DNA of 64,000 nucleotides from JBBDMX01 sp040878035 (GTDB lineage: Bacteria > Planctomycetota > Phycisphaerae > Phycisphaerales > Phycisphaeraceae): contig JBBDMX010000008.1 of the NCBI GenBank assembly GCA_040878035.1, positions 62,001 through 126,000 of the forward strand, written 5' to 3'. A program made the position numbers and the translations under genes. Shown here piece after piece: positions 43,737 to 51,578 of the stretch (position 1 is the stretch's first letter; each line of letters starts with the position of its first letter). The notes beneath the pieces were generated by a model that was given only the letters and a program-made list of their open reading frames with translations, ran no database searches and had not been told where the DNA came from.

Positions 43737-43741
43737 GTGTC

Positions 43742-44956
43742 ATGTACATCGCCCGGGCGCCGTTTATCAGCGGCGCCGAACGGGCGCTAGTGTCCATGCT
43801 GCGGCACTTGGACCGCGCGCGGGTTGAGCCGGCGTTGCTGGTGGGGCATGAGACGGCCCTGGTGGATGAGGCCCGGCGGCTACAGATTCCCGTCGCGGTA
43901 ACGCCGCTGGCGCGGCGCGAGAAGGCCGGCGTGTTTCTGTGGTGGCGGTCGCTGCGCCAGGTGGGCAGGGCCATCCGTGATTTCGATCCCCATATCCTGC
44001 ATGCCAACGATGTGCCCAGTTGCCAGGCGCTGAGCGTGATCGGCGGACAGCGGAAGATTCCGCGCGTGGTGCACGTGCGCTGGGGGATTACGGCCAGCGA
44101 TCTGGCGTGGTGGGCGTGCGGGGCGGGCGGAGCAGAGTGCCTGCTGTGTATCAGCCAATGGGTGAAGAGCGAGTTGGGGAGCGTGGGTGCGACGGTGCTA
44201 GCCAAGTCGCGCATCGAGGTATTGGCGGACGCAGTGGATTGGCCGGCTCTGCTCCCTCTCCCTTGGGGAGAGGGCTGGGGTGAGGGGAGCCACGAAGTCG
44301 ACACGGCCAGCGAAAGCACGTTGACCGATGACCACAGCAGTTCTCACCCGCAGGAATTTTTCCATGTCCCCTCACCCCAACCCTCTCCCCAAGGGAGAGG
44401 GGGCCGGAAGACCCTCGGCTTTGCGGGGCAACTCATCGAATCCAAAGGGCTTGATCTGGTCATCCAGGCCATGGCCAAGCTGCCCGCCTCGGCTCGGCCG
44501 CGGCTGCTGGTGGCCGGGGAGGACACGCAAACCCAGGGCGCCTACAAGACGCAACTCCAGATGCTGGCCGAGCAGCACGGCGTGACGAACGACATCAAGT
44601 GGCTGGGCTTCCTCGCCGATGTCTCGCAGCTTTACCAGCAGGTGGATGTCGTGGTCTGCCCCTCGCGAGTCGAGCCGCTGGGCCTGGTGCCCCTGGAGGC
44701 CGCCAAGTGGTCGCTGCCCACGCTGGCCAATCGCGTGGGCGGACTGGCCGAGACGATCGTGGAAGACGAGACCGGCTGGCTGATCGAGCCGACCGTCGAG
44801 GCCTGGGCGACCGTCTTGGCGCGGTTATCGGATACCGCCGCCCTGCGTTCCATGGGCCAGGCCGCCCGGGAGCGAACTTGCCGCCTGTATAATCCGATGA
44901 ACTACACCAGTCGGCTCTTACAGCTTTACCACGACCTGCTCATTGGGGAAAAGTGA
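43742..44956 (+). CDS. GT4 glycosyltransferase with a 53-codon repeat insert
   Basis: The 404-residue GT-B enzyme begins MYIARAPFISGAERALVSML. Its C-terminal domain has KTLGFAGQLIESKGLDLVIQ and the nucleotide-sugar site VCPSRVEPLGLVPLEAAK. Between the two domains, residues 170-222 (LLPLPWGEGWGEG ... PSPQPSPQGRGGR) have no counterpart in the family. They are the translation of an inverted repeat at 44249-44407. The frame is kept and the C-terminal domain is intact, so the protein may still work. A start inside the upstream repeat (43691) is less likely. Confidence 0.88.
   Translation: MYIARAPFISGAERALVSMLRHLDRARVEPALLVGHETALVDEARRLQIPVAVTPLARREKAGVFLWWRSLRQVGRAIRDFDPHILHANDVPSCQALSVIGGQRKIPRVVHVRWGITASDLAWWACGAGGAECLLCISQWVKSELGSVGATVLAKSRIEVLADAVDWPALLPLPWGEGWGEGSHEVDTASESTLTDDHSSSHPQEFFHVPSPQPSPQGRGGRKTLGFAGQLIESKGLDLVIQAMAKLPASARPRLLVAGEDTQTQGAYKTQLQMLAEQHGVTNDIKWLGFLADVSQLYQQVDVVVCPSRVEPLGLVPLEAAKWSLPTLANRVGGLAETIVEDETGWLIEPTVEAWATVLARLSDTAALRSMGQAARERTCRLYNPMNYTSRLLQLYHDLLIGEK
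44249..44407 (+). repeat. In-frame inverted repeat (CTCTCCC/GGGAGAG family)
   Basis: 38-base arms at 44251-44288 and 44367-44404 pair at 36 positions and contain CTCCCTCTCCCTTGGGGAG. The 78-base loop is unique. The total length is exactly 53 codons. Similar CTCTCCC...GGGTGAGGG hairpins are known in many bacterial genomes, normally between genes. Confidence 0.95.
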
Positions 44957-44957
44957 G

Positions 44958-45785
44958 ATGGGCGATACTTTGGTGACCCCCGGATTCCCCGAAGCCCCTG
45001 GCGCCGCTGTCGATTGGCCGGCGCTGGACCGCCGCATTGCCGACGTCGTCGACCAGGTGCAGCGCACCGGCCAGATCGTCGTGCCCGGCCACGAACCTTA
45101 CAAACTCCAGCACCACATCAATCCGGACGAAGGCCGGGTGCTGCGCGACCTGGTGGCGCAACACCGCCCCAAGCAGACGCTGGAAATCGGCATGGGCACG
45201 GGCCTGTCGGGCCTGTACATCTGCTGGGGCCTGGCCCGCGCCGGCGGCGGCCGGCACGTCGCCATCGACCCGTTCCAGAAGGCCGAGTTCTGGCAGGGAC
45301 GAGGCCTGGCGCTGCGCGATCACGTCGGCCTGACCCCCGTCTTTGACTGGATCGGCCAGCCCGACGACCTGGCGCTGCCGCGAATGGTGGCGGAAGGCCG
45401 CAAGATCGACTTTGCCTTGATCGACGGCGACCATCGCTTCGAGGCTGCCCTGCTGGATTTCTACTACATCGACAAGCTGCTGCCCGTGGGCGGCATCTGC
45501 ACCATCGACGACACGGACTGGCCATCGGTGTGGCGCGTGGTGCAATTCGCGCTTCTGCATCGCGACTATGAATGGGTCGCCGGCGTGCCGGTGGACCTGG
45601 GGCCCTGGACGCGCCCCTGGGGTTGGAAGCTGCGTCTGCGCCGCTGGAGCACGTTCCGCAAGCAAGGCTGGCCGATGAGCGAAGCGATGCGGCGCAAGCC
45701 CTACCAGTTCGTCGCCCTGCGCAAGACCCGAGACCAGCTCAAGCCCGAGCAGTTCTGGGCCAACTTCGAGCGGCTGAACCATTGA
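44958..45785 (+). CDS. Class I methyltransferase of the exopolysaccharide locus
   Basis: The 275-residue protein has a SAM-binding motif QTLEIGMGTGLSGLYICWGL (about residue 75), then HVAIDPFQ, KIDFALIDGDHRFEAALLDF and GGICTIDDTDW. This matches the methyltransferase-24 type often found with glycosyltransferases, which methylates sugar residues or caps chains. It starts one base after the GT4 stop, so the two are co-transcribed. The tail is basic and tryptophan-rich (WGWKLRLRRW). Confidence 0.85.
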   Translation: MGDTLVTPGFPEAPGAAVDWPALDRRIADVVDQVQRTGQIVVPGHEPYKLQHHINPDEGRVLRDLVAQHRPKQTLEIGMGTGLSGLYICWGLARAGGGRHVAIDPFQKAEFWQGRGLALRDHVGLTPVFDWIGQPDDLALPRMVAEGRKIDFALIDGDHRFEAALLDFYYIDKLLPVGGICTIDDTDWPSVWRVVQFALLHRDYEWVAGVPVDLGPWTRPWGWKLRLRRWSTFRKQGWPMSEAMRRKPYQFVALRKTRDQLKPEQFWANFERLNH

Positions 45786-45786
45786 A

Positions 45787-45955
45787 GAACGGCCACAGAT
45801 GGACACAGATGGACACAGATGGGAAACAGACAAGGAGACCGGGAGACAAGGGGACAAGGAGAAGAGCAAGTCACCATCGCCTTGTCTCCTTGTCTCCCCT
45901 TCTCCTTGTCTCCATGTCTGCATCTGTGTTCATCTGTGTTCATCTGTGGCTAAGT
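45787..45955. repeat. Nested composite inverted repeat (ACAGATGGAC outside, GACAAGGA inside)
   Basis: The outer arms are CCACAGATGGACACAGATGG and CATCTGTGTTCATCTGTGG. The inner arms are ACAAGGAGACCGGGAGACAA and TTGTCTCCTTGTCTCC. It is closely similar to 29856 and fills the gap between two genes. Confidence 0.95.
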
Positions 45956-45970
45956 TTGCCCTGGTGATTG

Positions 45971-47206
45971 ATGAGAATTCTTTACGTCCTGCCTTTCTGG
46001 CCGCACCTTTACACGCCGTTCCTGTTTCGGGAGATGGCGTGGATGCGGTCGCGCGGGCATGCGGTGGCGGTGATCTCGCTGCGCCGCTGGCCCGATGGGC
46101 AGGTCAATGTCGAGCGCTTCGGGCTCAACGATGTGCCGGTGCTTCAGATCAGCCGGCAATATGAGTCGGATCGGGCGCTGGCGGGCCAAGTGGCGCGGGC
46201 GGCGGTATCCGGGGGCGGGGGTCGCGGCGCGGCGGGGCCGACGCTGCGGCAATCCGTCGCCAGCCGGGGCGGCCGGCAGGGCCTGCACGAATGGGCCAAC
46301 TGGCGCCGCATCGTCGCCTTCGTGCGCCAGCAGCAAAGCGATGTGATGGACGCCCACTGGGGCGCCGAGGCCGCGGAACTGGGCGTGCGCCTCAAGGAGG
46401 CGCTGGGACTGCCCTTGTCGGTGACGTTTCATGGCGGCGACATTTACCGGCCGTCACCGGCGCTGCCGACGATTGTGGCGGCAGCCGATCTGCTTCAGCC
46501 GGTGAGCCAGTTTCTGGCGGACTTGCTGATGCGTAAGCGTGAGCGCAGCGACGCGGGGGTGGTGATGCCGGCGCTGAACATTGATGAAAAGAGAGTGCGG
46601 ATTCGCTGGCACGGCCTGCCCGCAGAGGTGGTGGCGGCGACGCCGGCGGCGCAGGGGGACGACGCCCAGGTGATCGCCACCGCCGGCCGGCTTGATCCGG
46701 AAAAGGGGCAGCTTGCGCTGCTGGAGGCCGCCGCGCCGCTGACGGGCAAGTTCCCCGGCCTGCGCCTGCGGATCATCGGGGGCGGACAACTGGCCGACCC
46801 ACTGCGCCAGCGCGCCGCCGAACTGGGGATCGCCGACCGCATGGAAATCACCGGCGCCCTGCCATGGGACCAGGTGCTGGCAAAAATGCGCAGCGCCCAC
46901 GTGTATGTGCAGTGCTCGCACTACGAGGGCTTCGGCATGACCCTGCTGGAGGCCGCCGCCCAGGGTCTGCCGCTGATCGCCACGCGCACCGGGGCGCACG
47001 ATGAGATCATCCAGGACGGCGTCAACGGTAAGCTGTACGACGTGGGCGATGCAGCGGCGCTTGCCGCGCACCTGCGCCAGTTATTGGCCGATACAAACCT
47101 GCGGCGACAGATGGGCCAGGCAAGCCTGCGGCGCGTGCGTGAGCGCTTCGTCGTCGACGACCTGATGCCGCGGACCGAGACGGCACTGCGGGGGTTGTGC
47201 GCGTGA
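45971..47206 (+). CDS. GT4 glycosyltransferase
   Basis: The 411-residue GT-B enzyme begins MRILYVLPFWPHLYTPFLFR. It has SVTFHGGDIYRPSPA in the N-terminal domain. In the C-terminal domain it has VIATAGRLDPEKGQLALLEA, a GALPWDQVLAKMRSAHVYVQ stretch and SHYEGFGMTLLEAAAQGLP (nucleotide-sugar site). GT4 members are retaining enzymes. The acceptor and donor are unknown. The ATG at 45971 follows a TTG by one codon and is preferred. Confidence 0.92.
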   Translation: MRILYVLPFWPHLYTPFLFREMAWMRSRGHAVAVISLRRWPDGQVNVERFGLNDVPVLQISRQYESDRALAGQVARAAVSGGGGRGAAGPTLRQSVASRGGRQGLHEWANWRRIVAFVRQQQSDVMDAHWGAEAAELGVRLKEALGLPLSVTFHGGDIYRPSPALPTIVAAADLLQPVSQFLADLLMRKRERSDAGVVMPALNIDEKRVRIRWHGLPAEVVAATPAAQGDDAQVIATAGRLDPEKGQLALLEAAAPLTGKFPGLRLRIIGGGQLADPLRQRAAELGIADRMEITGALPWDQVLAKMRSAHVYVQCSHYEGFGMTLLEAAAQGLPLIATRTGAHDEIIQDGVNGKLYDVGDAAALAAHLRQLLADTNLRRQMGQASLRRVRERFVVDDLMPRTETALRGLCA

Positions 47207-47806
47207 GGGGGGATTCGGCGCTTTACTTTTCCGGTAGCGGTTAGTATAATGTTCAAGATATGAATAATTGTTGTATATTATTGGTTCATTATGGGATGTG
47301 CCGCCGCCGTCGCACGCCTGCCGCCGTGGCGCTGTGGCCCGCGTTGGCCCTGCCGTCGGCGAGGCGAGGTGCGCATTTAATCCAGGTGTAGCAACTAAAC
47401 TGGCTGACACTTATACATCTTGCTTTTCTCATGTAAAGGACTGCTGTGAAAAGCACTACGAAAACGGAGTGAAGTATCCGGAATGTCAGACTGACACGGC
47501 ACTGACAGGGGGGACTGACATTGTGTAAATACTGCTTTTATGTGAGGTTGTACGAAATTGACCCCGCAAGGGGGAGGGAGGGGGGGCTGACATGTCCAGA
47601 TATCCGATTTTCATGCGAAGATCGTCCATGCACCTCGCCGTGGTTAGCTCCGAGGAACACACGCGGCAAAGACGCCGCAGCTACGAAAGCCGCCAAGGCT
47701 TGCCCATGGATGAAAAGGCCGCGCTGGCGCATGACTCAGGCCCGGCTTGGCGGTCCCTATTCCCAATCCGTGTTCATCCGTGCTACCTCCTCCTGGGCAC
47801 GCCTGT
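47207..47806. other. 600-base gap of lower GC, possible mobile-element remnant
   Basis: The first 70 bases are AT-rich and include an exact TATAAT (47245-47250). Further on CTGACA occurs five times (47403-47592), along with AAATTGACCCCGC next to a G-run. A frame at 47268-47528 has no coding character. The last part carries half of an ATCCGTGTTCATCCGTG repeat. I see no transposase. The composition differs clearly from the flanks. Confidence 0.5.
47755..47800. repeat. Single arm of the CCGTGTTCATCCGTG family
   Basis: AATCCGTGTTCATCCGTG followed by TACCTCCTCCTGG matches right arms at 15640 and 27020, but no left arm is present upstream. It ends near the next start codon. Confidence 0.75.
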
Positions 47807-49042
47807 ATGACCCCAACGATTGACATTCTGCTCTGCCAGCGGTTCCTGCCGGAGTTTGGCGGGTCGATTCGCTGGATGCATGAGGTGTATCGGCGTTGGC
47901 CCGGTCCGGGGGCGGTCGAGGTGATCACCCATGACTACTACGGCCATCCGCCGCGGACGCCGGAGTTTCCCGATGCCCCTCAGCGGCCGGCGTCGGGCGA
48001 TCATGTCACGGCCCCGAACCTGCGCATGGACCGGCGCGATATCTTCATGCGCGACTGGGGGCTGGAGAGCATCGATCGCCTGCGCCGCTATTTCCGCATG
48101 ACACGGGCCGTGCGCCAGCGGCTCAAGCGTAACCCCAAAGCGATCGTCCGCGTGCATTGCATCCATGCCGTGCCGGAGCTGGCCAGCCTGCTGCCGCTGC
48201 TGCCCCTGTATCGCAAGCGCCTGCGGCTGATCTGCTACGCCCATGGCGAAGAGGTGACGGCATGCGCGTCGAGCCGGCAGTTGACGATGCTGATGAAGCG
48301 GGCGTATCGGGCGGCGGACCTGGTGATCGCCAACAGCCGGTATACGGCCTCGGTGCTGGAGAAGCACGTAGGGTCAAAGAACCTGGCGGGAAAGGTTCGC
48401 GTAGTCAATCCCGGCGTGGAGTTGGGCGAGTTTGTCGGCGCCGCCGAGGCTGGGCGGGCCTGGCGCCAGGAGCAGGGGCTGGGCGATCGGCCGGTGGTGC
48501 TGACCGTCGGCCGACTGGACCCCCGCAAGAATCACGCGGCGGTCATCGAAGCATTGGGGCAGCTCCGGGAGGCCCATCCGGATGCGGCGTACTACATCGC
48601 GGGGCAAGGCAGGCATAAGGCGGCCTTGGAGGCGCTGGCGGCGAAGCTGAACATCGCCGATCGGGTCGTCTTCAGCAGTAACGTGGATGGTAAACTCAAG
48701 CTGGCGATGTACGGCGGGTGCGACGTGTTCGCCATGCCGGCGATCCGGGACGGGACGGACGTGGAGGGCTTTGGCATGGTGTTCCTGGAGGCGGGCGCCT
48801 GCGGCAAGGCGTCGCTGGCGGGCCGGGAAGGCGGCCAGGCCGACGCGGTGATCGATGGCCAGACCGGGCTGGTGGTGGACGGCACGGATCAGCCGGCGGT
48901 AACCGATTCGCTGCATAAGCTGCTGTCTGACGCGGCCTTGCGCAGGCGGTTGGGCGACGGGGGCCGCGAGTATGCCCGGCAGTTCGACTGGTCGTGCATC
49001 GTTCAGAGAACTCTGGAATTGGTCGATTTACTGGGTACGTAG
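47807..49042 (+). CDS. GT4 glycosyltransferase
   Basis: The 411-residue GT-B enzyme has PEFGGSIRWMHEVYRRWPG near the start. ADLVIANSRYTASVLEKHVG and VRVVNPGVELGEF mark the domain junction. VVLTVGRLDPRKNHAAVIEA and RDGTDVEGFGMVFLEAGACG form the C-terminal donor site. It probably extends the exopolysaccharide unit. The ATG at 47807 is used because upstream codons lie in the repeat arm. Confidence 0.92.
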   Translation: MTPTIDILLCQRFLPEFGGSIRWMHEVYRRWPGPGAVEVITHDYYGHPPRTPEFPDAPQRPASGDHVTAPNLRMDRRDIFMRDWGLESIDRLRRYFRMTRAVRQRLKRNPKAIVRVHCIHAVPELASLLPLLPLYRKRLRLICYAHGEEVTACASSRQLTMLMKRAYRAADLVIANSRYTASVLEKHVGSKNLAGKVRVVNPGVELGEFVGAAEAGRAWRQEQGLGDRPVVLTVGRLDPRKNHAAVIEALGQLREAHPDAAYYIAGQGRHKAALEALAAKLNIADRVVFSSNVDGKLKLAMYGGCDVFAMPAIRDGTDVEGFGMVFLEAGACGKASLAGREGGQADAVIDGQTGLVVDGTDQPAVTDSLHKLLSDAALRRRLGDGGREYARQFDWSCIVQRTLELVDLLGT

Positions 49043-49066
49043 TCCCGAACTGCGAGTTGTGGGACA

Positions 49067-49145
49067 GCCGCTTGCGGCTTCGCGCAGACTCACAAACAAA
49101 CGGGGCGTCTTGTTTTCCGACGGCTTGCGCGAAGCCGCAAGCGGC
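49067..49145. repeat. Perfect inverted repeat of the GCCGCTTGCGGCTTCGCGC family
   Basis: 20-base arms (49067-49086 and 49126-49145) are exact complements. After the right arm, GAACTTGGAACACG and GGAACTCGGAACG form short direct repeats up to the next gene. Confidence 0.96.
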
Positions 49146-49193
49146 AGAACTTGGAACACGAAACCCGGAACTCGGAACGAGCAGCGTCATGCC

Positions 49194-50537
49194 ATGAAGT
49201 TTCAATTCGGCTGGATTTTCACCAATGTGCTGGCGCTGGCGGGCGTCAGTTACGGCTGGCTCAACCCGTATTTCGGGTTGATGGTGTACTACGTCTTTGT
49301 CATCCTCCGCCCCAACTTCCTCTGGTTCTGGGCCTGGGACGACAGTCCTCCCCGCTATCTCTTCTACATCGCCCTGGCCACCATCGCCGGCTGGCTGCTC
49401 TCGGGCATGGGCGACTGGCGCGGCCTGCGCAAGGTCATCCTGCCCCTGGCGGCGCTGGCCATCTACGTCGTTGACGGCCTGATCCTCTCACAGACCGTCG
49501 CCATCGCCAAAGTCCGCGCCTGGGACTTCCTCTACCCCCAGATCACCATCGTCGTCATGATGGTCCTGGGCTTTTCGCTGATCCGCACGGAAAAGCAGAT
49601 CCGCACCTTCGCCTGGATCATCACCGCGGGCCTGGGCTACCTGGCGTGGGTCTTCAACAGCCACTATTACTTCGGCGGAATCAACCGCATTTACACGCAC
49701 GGCTTTGGCGGCATCGACAACAACGGGTCAGCCATGATCTTCGTCATGGCGGTGCCCCTGTCGTTCTTCATGGGCATGCACGAGAAGAAGCTGTGGGTCA
49801 AGGCCGCCTGCCTCTTTGCCGCCGTGCTGCAGATGCACGTGGTCCTGCTGACCTTCTCCCGCGGCGGGCAACTGGGTCTGGTCATCGTCGGCGCGATGAT
49901 CTTCGCCGTGGCGCTGGTCGCCCTCCCGCGCAAGCTGGTGACCCTCACGGTTGCGGTGCTATTTGTCGCCCTGACGCTGCACCTGGCGGGGGCCGAGGTT
50001 CGCCAGCGTTTCTGGATGATCTTCGCCGACGAGAGGGACGCTTCCGCCGAGAGCCGGCCCGTCCTGTGGGCCGCCGCCTGGCGCTGCATGCTCGACCATC
50101 CCTTTGGCGTGGGCCCGCGCAACTTCAATATCATCAGCCACCAGTACGGCATGCCGCCCAACAAGAGCGTGCACAACTTGTTCCTCCAGACCGGCGCCGA
50201 CTACGGCTTCATCGGCATGTTCTCCCTGGCCATCTTCTACTTCAGCGCCATGTTCCGCAGCTTCTTCATGTGCTTCAATCCTGCCGCCAAACGACTGGTC
50301 TGGGCCCGCTACTACGGCCAGATGTGCACCATCGCCCTCTCGGGCATGCTCATCTGCTCGATCTTCATCGGCATGGAATCGGTGGAGCACGGTTTCATCA
50401 TCGCCATGCTGGGCCTGTGTACCGCCGCCTACATCGATCGCATCGCCGTGTCGGAGCCCAAGCTCGAAAAGGGCATCCTGCCGGAGTTGGAGGAAGTGCC
50501 GACGGGGCGGGAATATGAAGACCTGGCGCCGGCGTGA
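49194..50537 (+). CDS. O-antigen ligase/Wzy-like membrane protein
   Basis: The 447-residue protein has about ten membrane segments and the O-antigen ligase pattern. A large external loop contains WAAAWRCMLDHPFGVGPRNFNI and ends near KSVHNLFLQTGADYGFIGM, where the conserved histidine lies. The N-terminus (YGWLNPYFGLMVYYVFVILR) resembles the O-glycosylation ligase type associated with exosortase A. It would polymerise the repeat unit or transfer it to an acceptor. It ends the exopolysaccharide region in this window. Confidence 0.85.
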   Translation: MKFQFGWIFTNVLALAGVSYGWLNPYFGLMVYYVFVILRPNFLWFWAWDDSPPRYLFYIALATIAGWLLSGMGDWRGLRKVILPLAALAIYVVDGLILSQTVAIAKVRAWDFLYPQITIVVMMVLGFSLIRTEKQIRTFAWIITAGLGYLAWVFNSHYYFGGINRIYTHGFGGIDNNGSAMIFVMAVPLSFFMGMHEKKLWVKAACLFAAVLQMHVVLLTFSRGGQLGLVIVGAMIFAVALVALPRKLVTLTVAVLFVALTLHLAGAEVRQRFWMIFADERDASAESRPVLWAAAWRCMLDHPFGVGPRNFNIISHQYGMPPNKSVHNLFLQTGADYGFIGMFSLAIFYFSAMFRSFFMCFNPAAKRLVWARYYGQMCTIALSGMLICSIFIGMESVEHGFIIAMLGLCTAAYIDRIAVSEPKLEKGILPELEEVPTGREYEDLAPA

Positions 50538-50609
50538 GGTTTCTGATGTCTGTATTCTGCTTTCTGCTTTGAGCCGCGGGCGGCTCCGCCTCTTGGTGCT
50601 TGCCCCTTT

Positions 50610-51578
50610 TTACTTTTCCAGCAGATGCACACTAAACCAACCACGATCATCGGTCCACACCTCCCGGGGTCGCCAGTCCGCCCGTTGCGCCACGGACGCG
50701 AACTGGGCCGGCGAGTACTTGTAGGAACACTCCGTGAGAATCGACTCGCCGGGGGCAAAGTGGATCGTCCGTCCGCCCATGTGCACCGTCTGCGCCCGGC
50801 GGCTGATCAGGTGCATCTCGATGCGGTGGTGATCGGCGTTGTAAACGGCGCGGTGGCGGAACGCCGAAAGATCAAAGTCGGCGCCCGCCTGGTGGTTGGC
50901 GCGGCGGAGCAGATTGAGGTTGAACGCGGCCGTCACCCCCTGGCGGTCGTTGTAGGCCGCCTCCAGCACCGCCGGGTCTTTGGGTACATCCACGCCGATC
51001 ACCATGACGCCCTGATGATCCACCAGTTGCGCCGAGCGGCGCAGGAACGCCGCCGCCTGCGCGGGATGAAAGTTGCCGATGGTCGAGCCTGGGAAAAAGA
51101 TGGCCCAGCGGTCGGGCGACTCCCGCGGTCGCGGCAGGTCCAGCGGCTGGGTGTAGTCGGCGCAGACTGGCAGCACCTCCAGTTGCGGGTACGCCATGAC
51201 CAGTTCCGCACACGATTCGATCAACGCCTGGGGGGAGATCTCGATCGGGACATAAGCAACCGGCTCGTCCAATGCGTCCAACAACATGCGGCTCTTGACG
51301 CCCGCGCCGCTGCCGTATTCAATCACCGCGCAGCGCGGGCCCAGTCTGTCGGTGATCCGGCCCATGTACCGGCGATAGATGCCGATCTCCGTACGCGTCG
51401 GGTAGTACTCGTCCAGCTCGCAGATCTGCTCGAACAGCCGCGAACCGACCTTGTCGTAGAACAAGGCGCATGGCAAGGTCTTGGGCTTAGCGGTCAAGCC
51501 CTGCATCAGGAGCTGGCGCACGCGGTGGGCCGACAACCCACGGTCGGTCAGTTCGAGTTCGCGTCCGGCGAGATTCAC
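50610..51578 (-). CDS. egtD: Histidine N-alpha-trimethyltransferase, ergothioneine pathway
   Basis: The 322-residue SAM-dependent enzyme methylates histidine to hercynine. Conserved features are LPCALFYDKVGSRLFEQICE, LDEYYPTRTEIGI, VIEYGSGAGVKSRMLLDAL, FFPGSTIGNFHPAQAAAFL and GVDVPKDPAVLEAAYND. The start is GTG at 51578, overlapping the egtB stop by four bases. Homologues of both genes form the core of ergothioneine synthesis; egtA, egtC and egtE are absent here. Confidence 0.92.
   Translation of the reverse strand: MNLAGRELELTDRGLSAHRVRQLLMQGLTAKPKTLPCALFYDKVGSRLFEQICELDEYYPTRTEIGIYRRYMGRITDRLGPRCAVIEYGSGAGVKSRMLLDALDEPVAYVPIEISPQALIESCAELVMAYPQLEVLPVCADYTQPLDLPRPRESPDRWAIFFPGSTIGNFHPAQAAAFLRRSAQLVDHQGVMVIGVDVPKDPAVLEAAYNDRQGVTAAFNLNLLRRANHQAGADFDLSAFRHRAVYNADHHRIEMHLISRRAQTVHMGGRTIHFAPGESILTECSYKYSPAQFASVAQRADWRPREVWTDDRGWFSVHLLEK

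Noticed and set aside
43691..43741. N-terminal extension of the GT4 protein from the repeat
   Set aside because: The extension (KSEIRNPKSEI) is pure repeat and family similarity starts at MYIARAP, so the ATG at 43742 is more likely, although translation from 43691 is possible.
47268..47528. Small gene in the low-GC island
   Set aside because: No ribosome site, no leaderless -10 at the right distance, unusual cysteine-rich sequence and no resemblance to known proteins.
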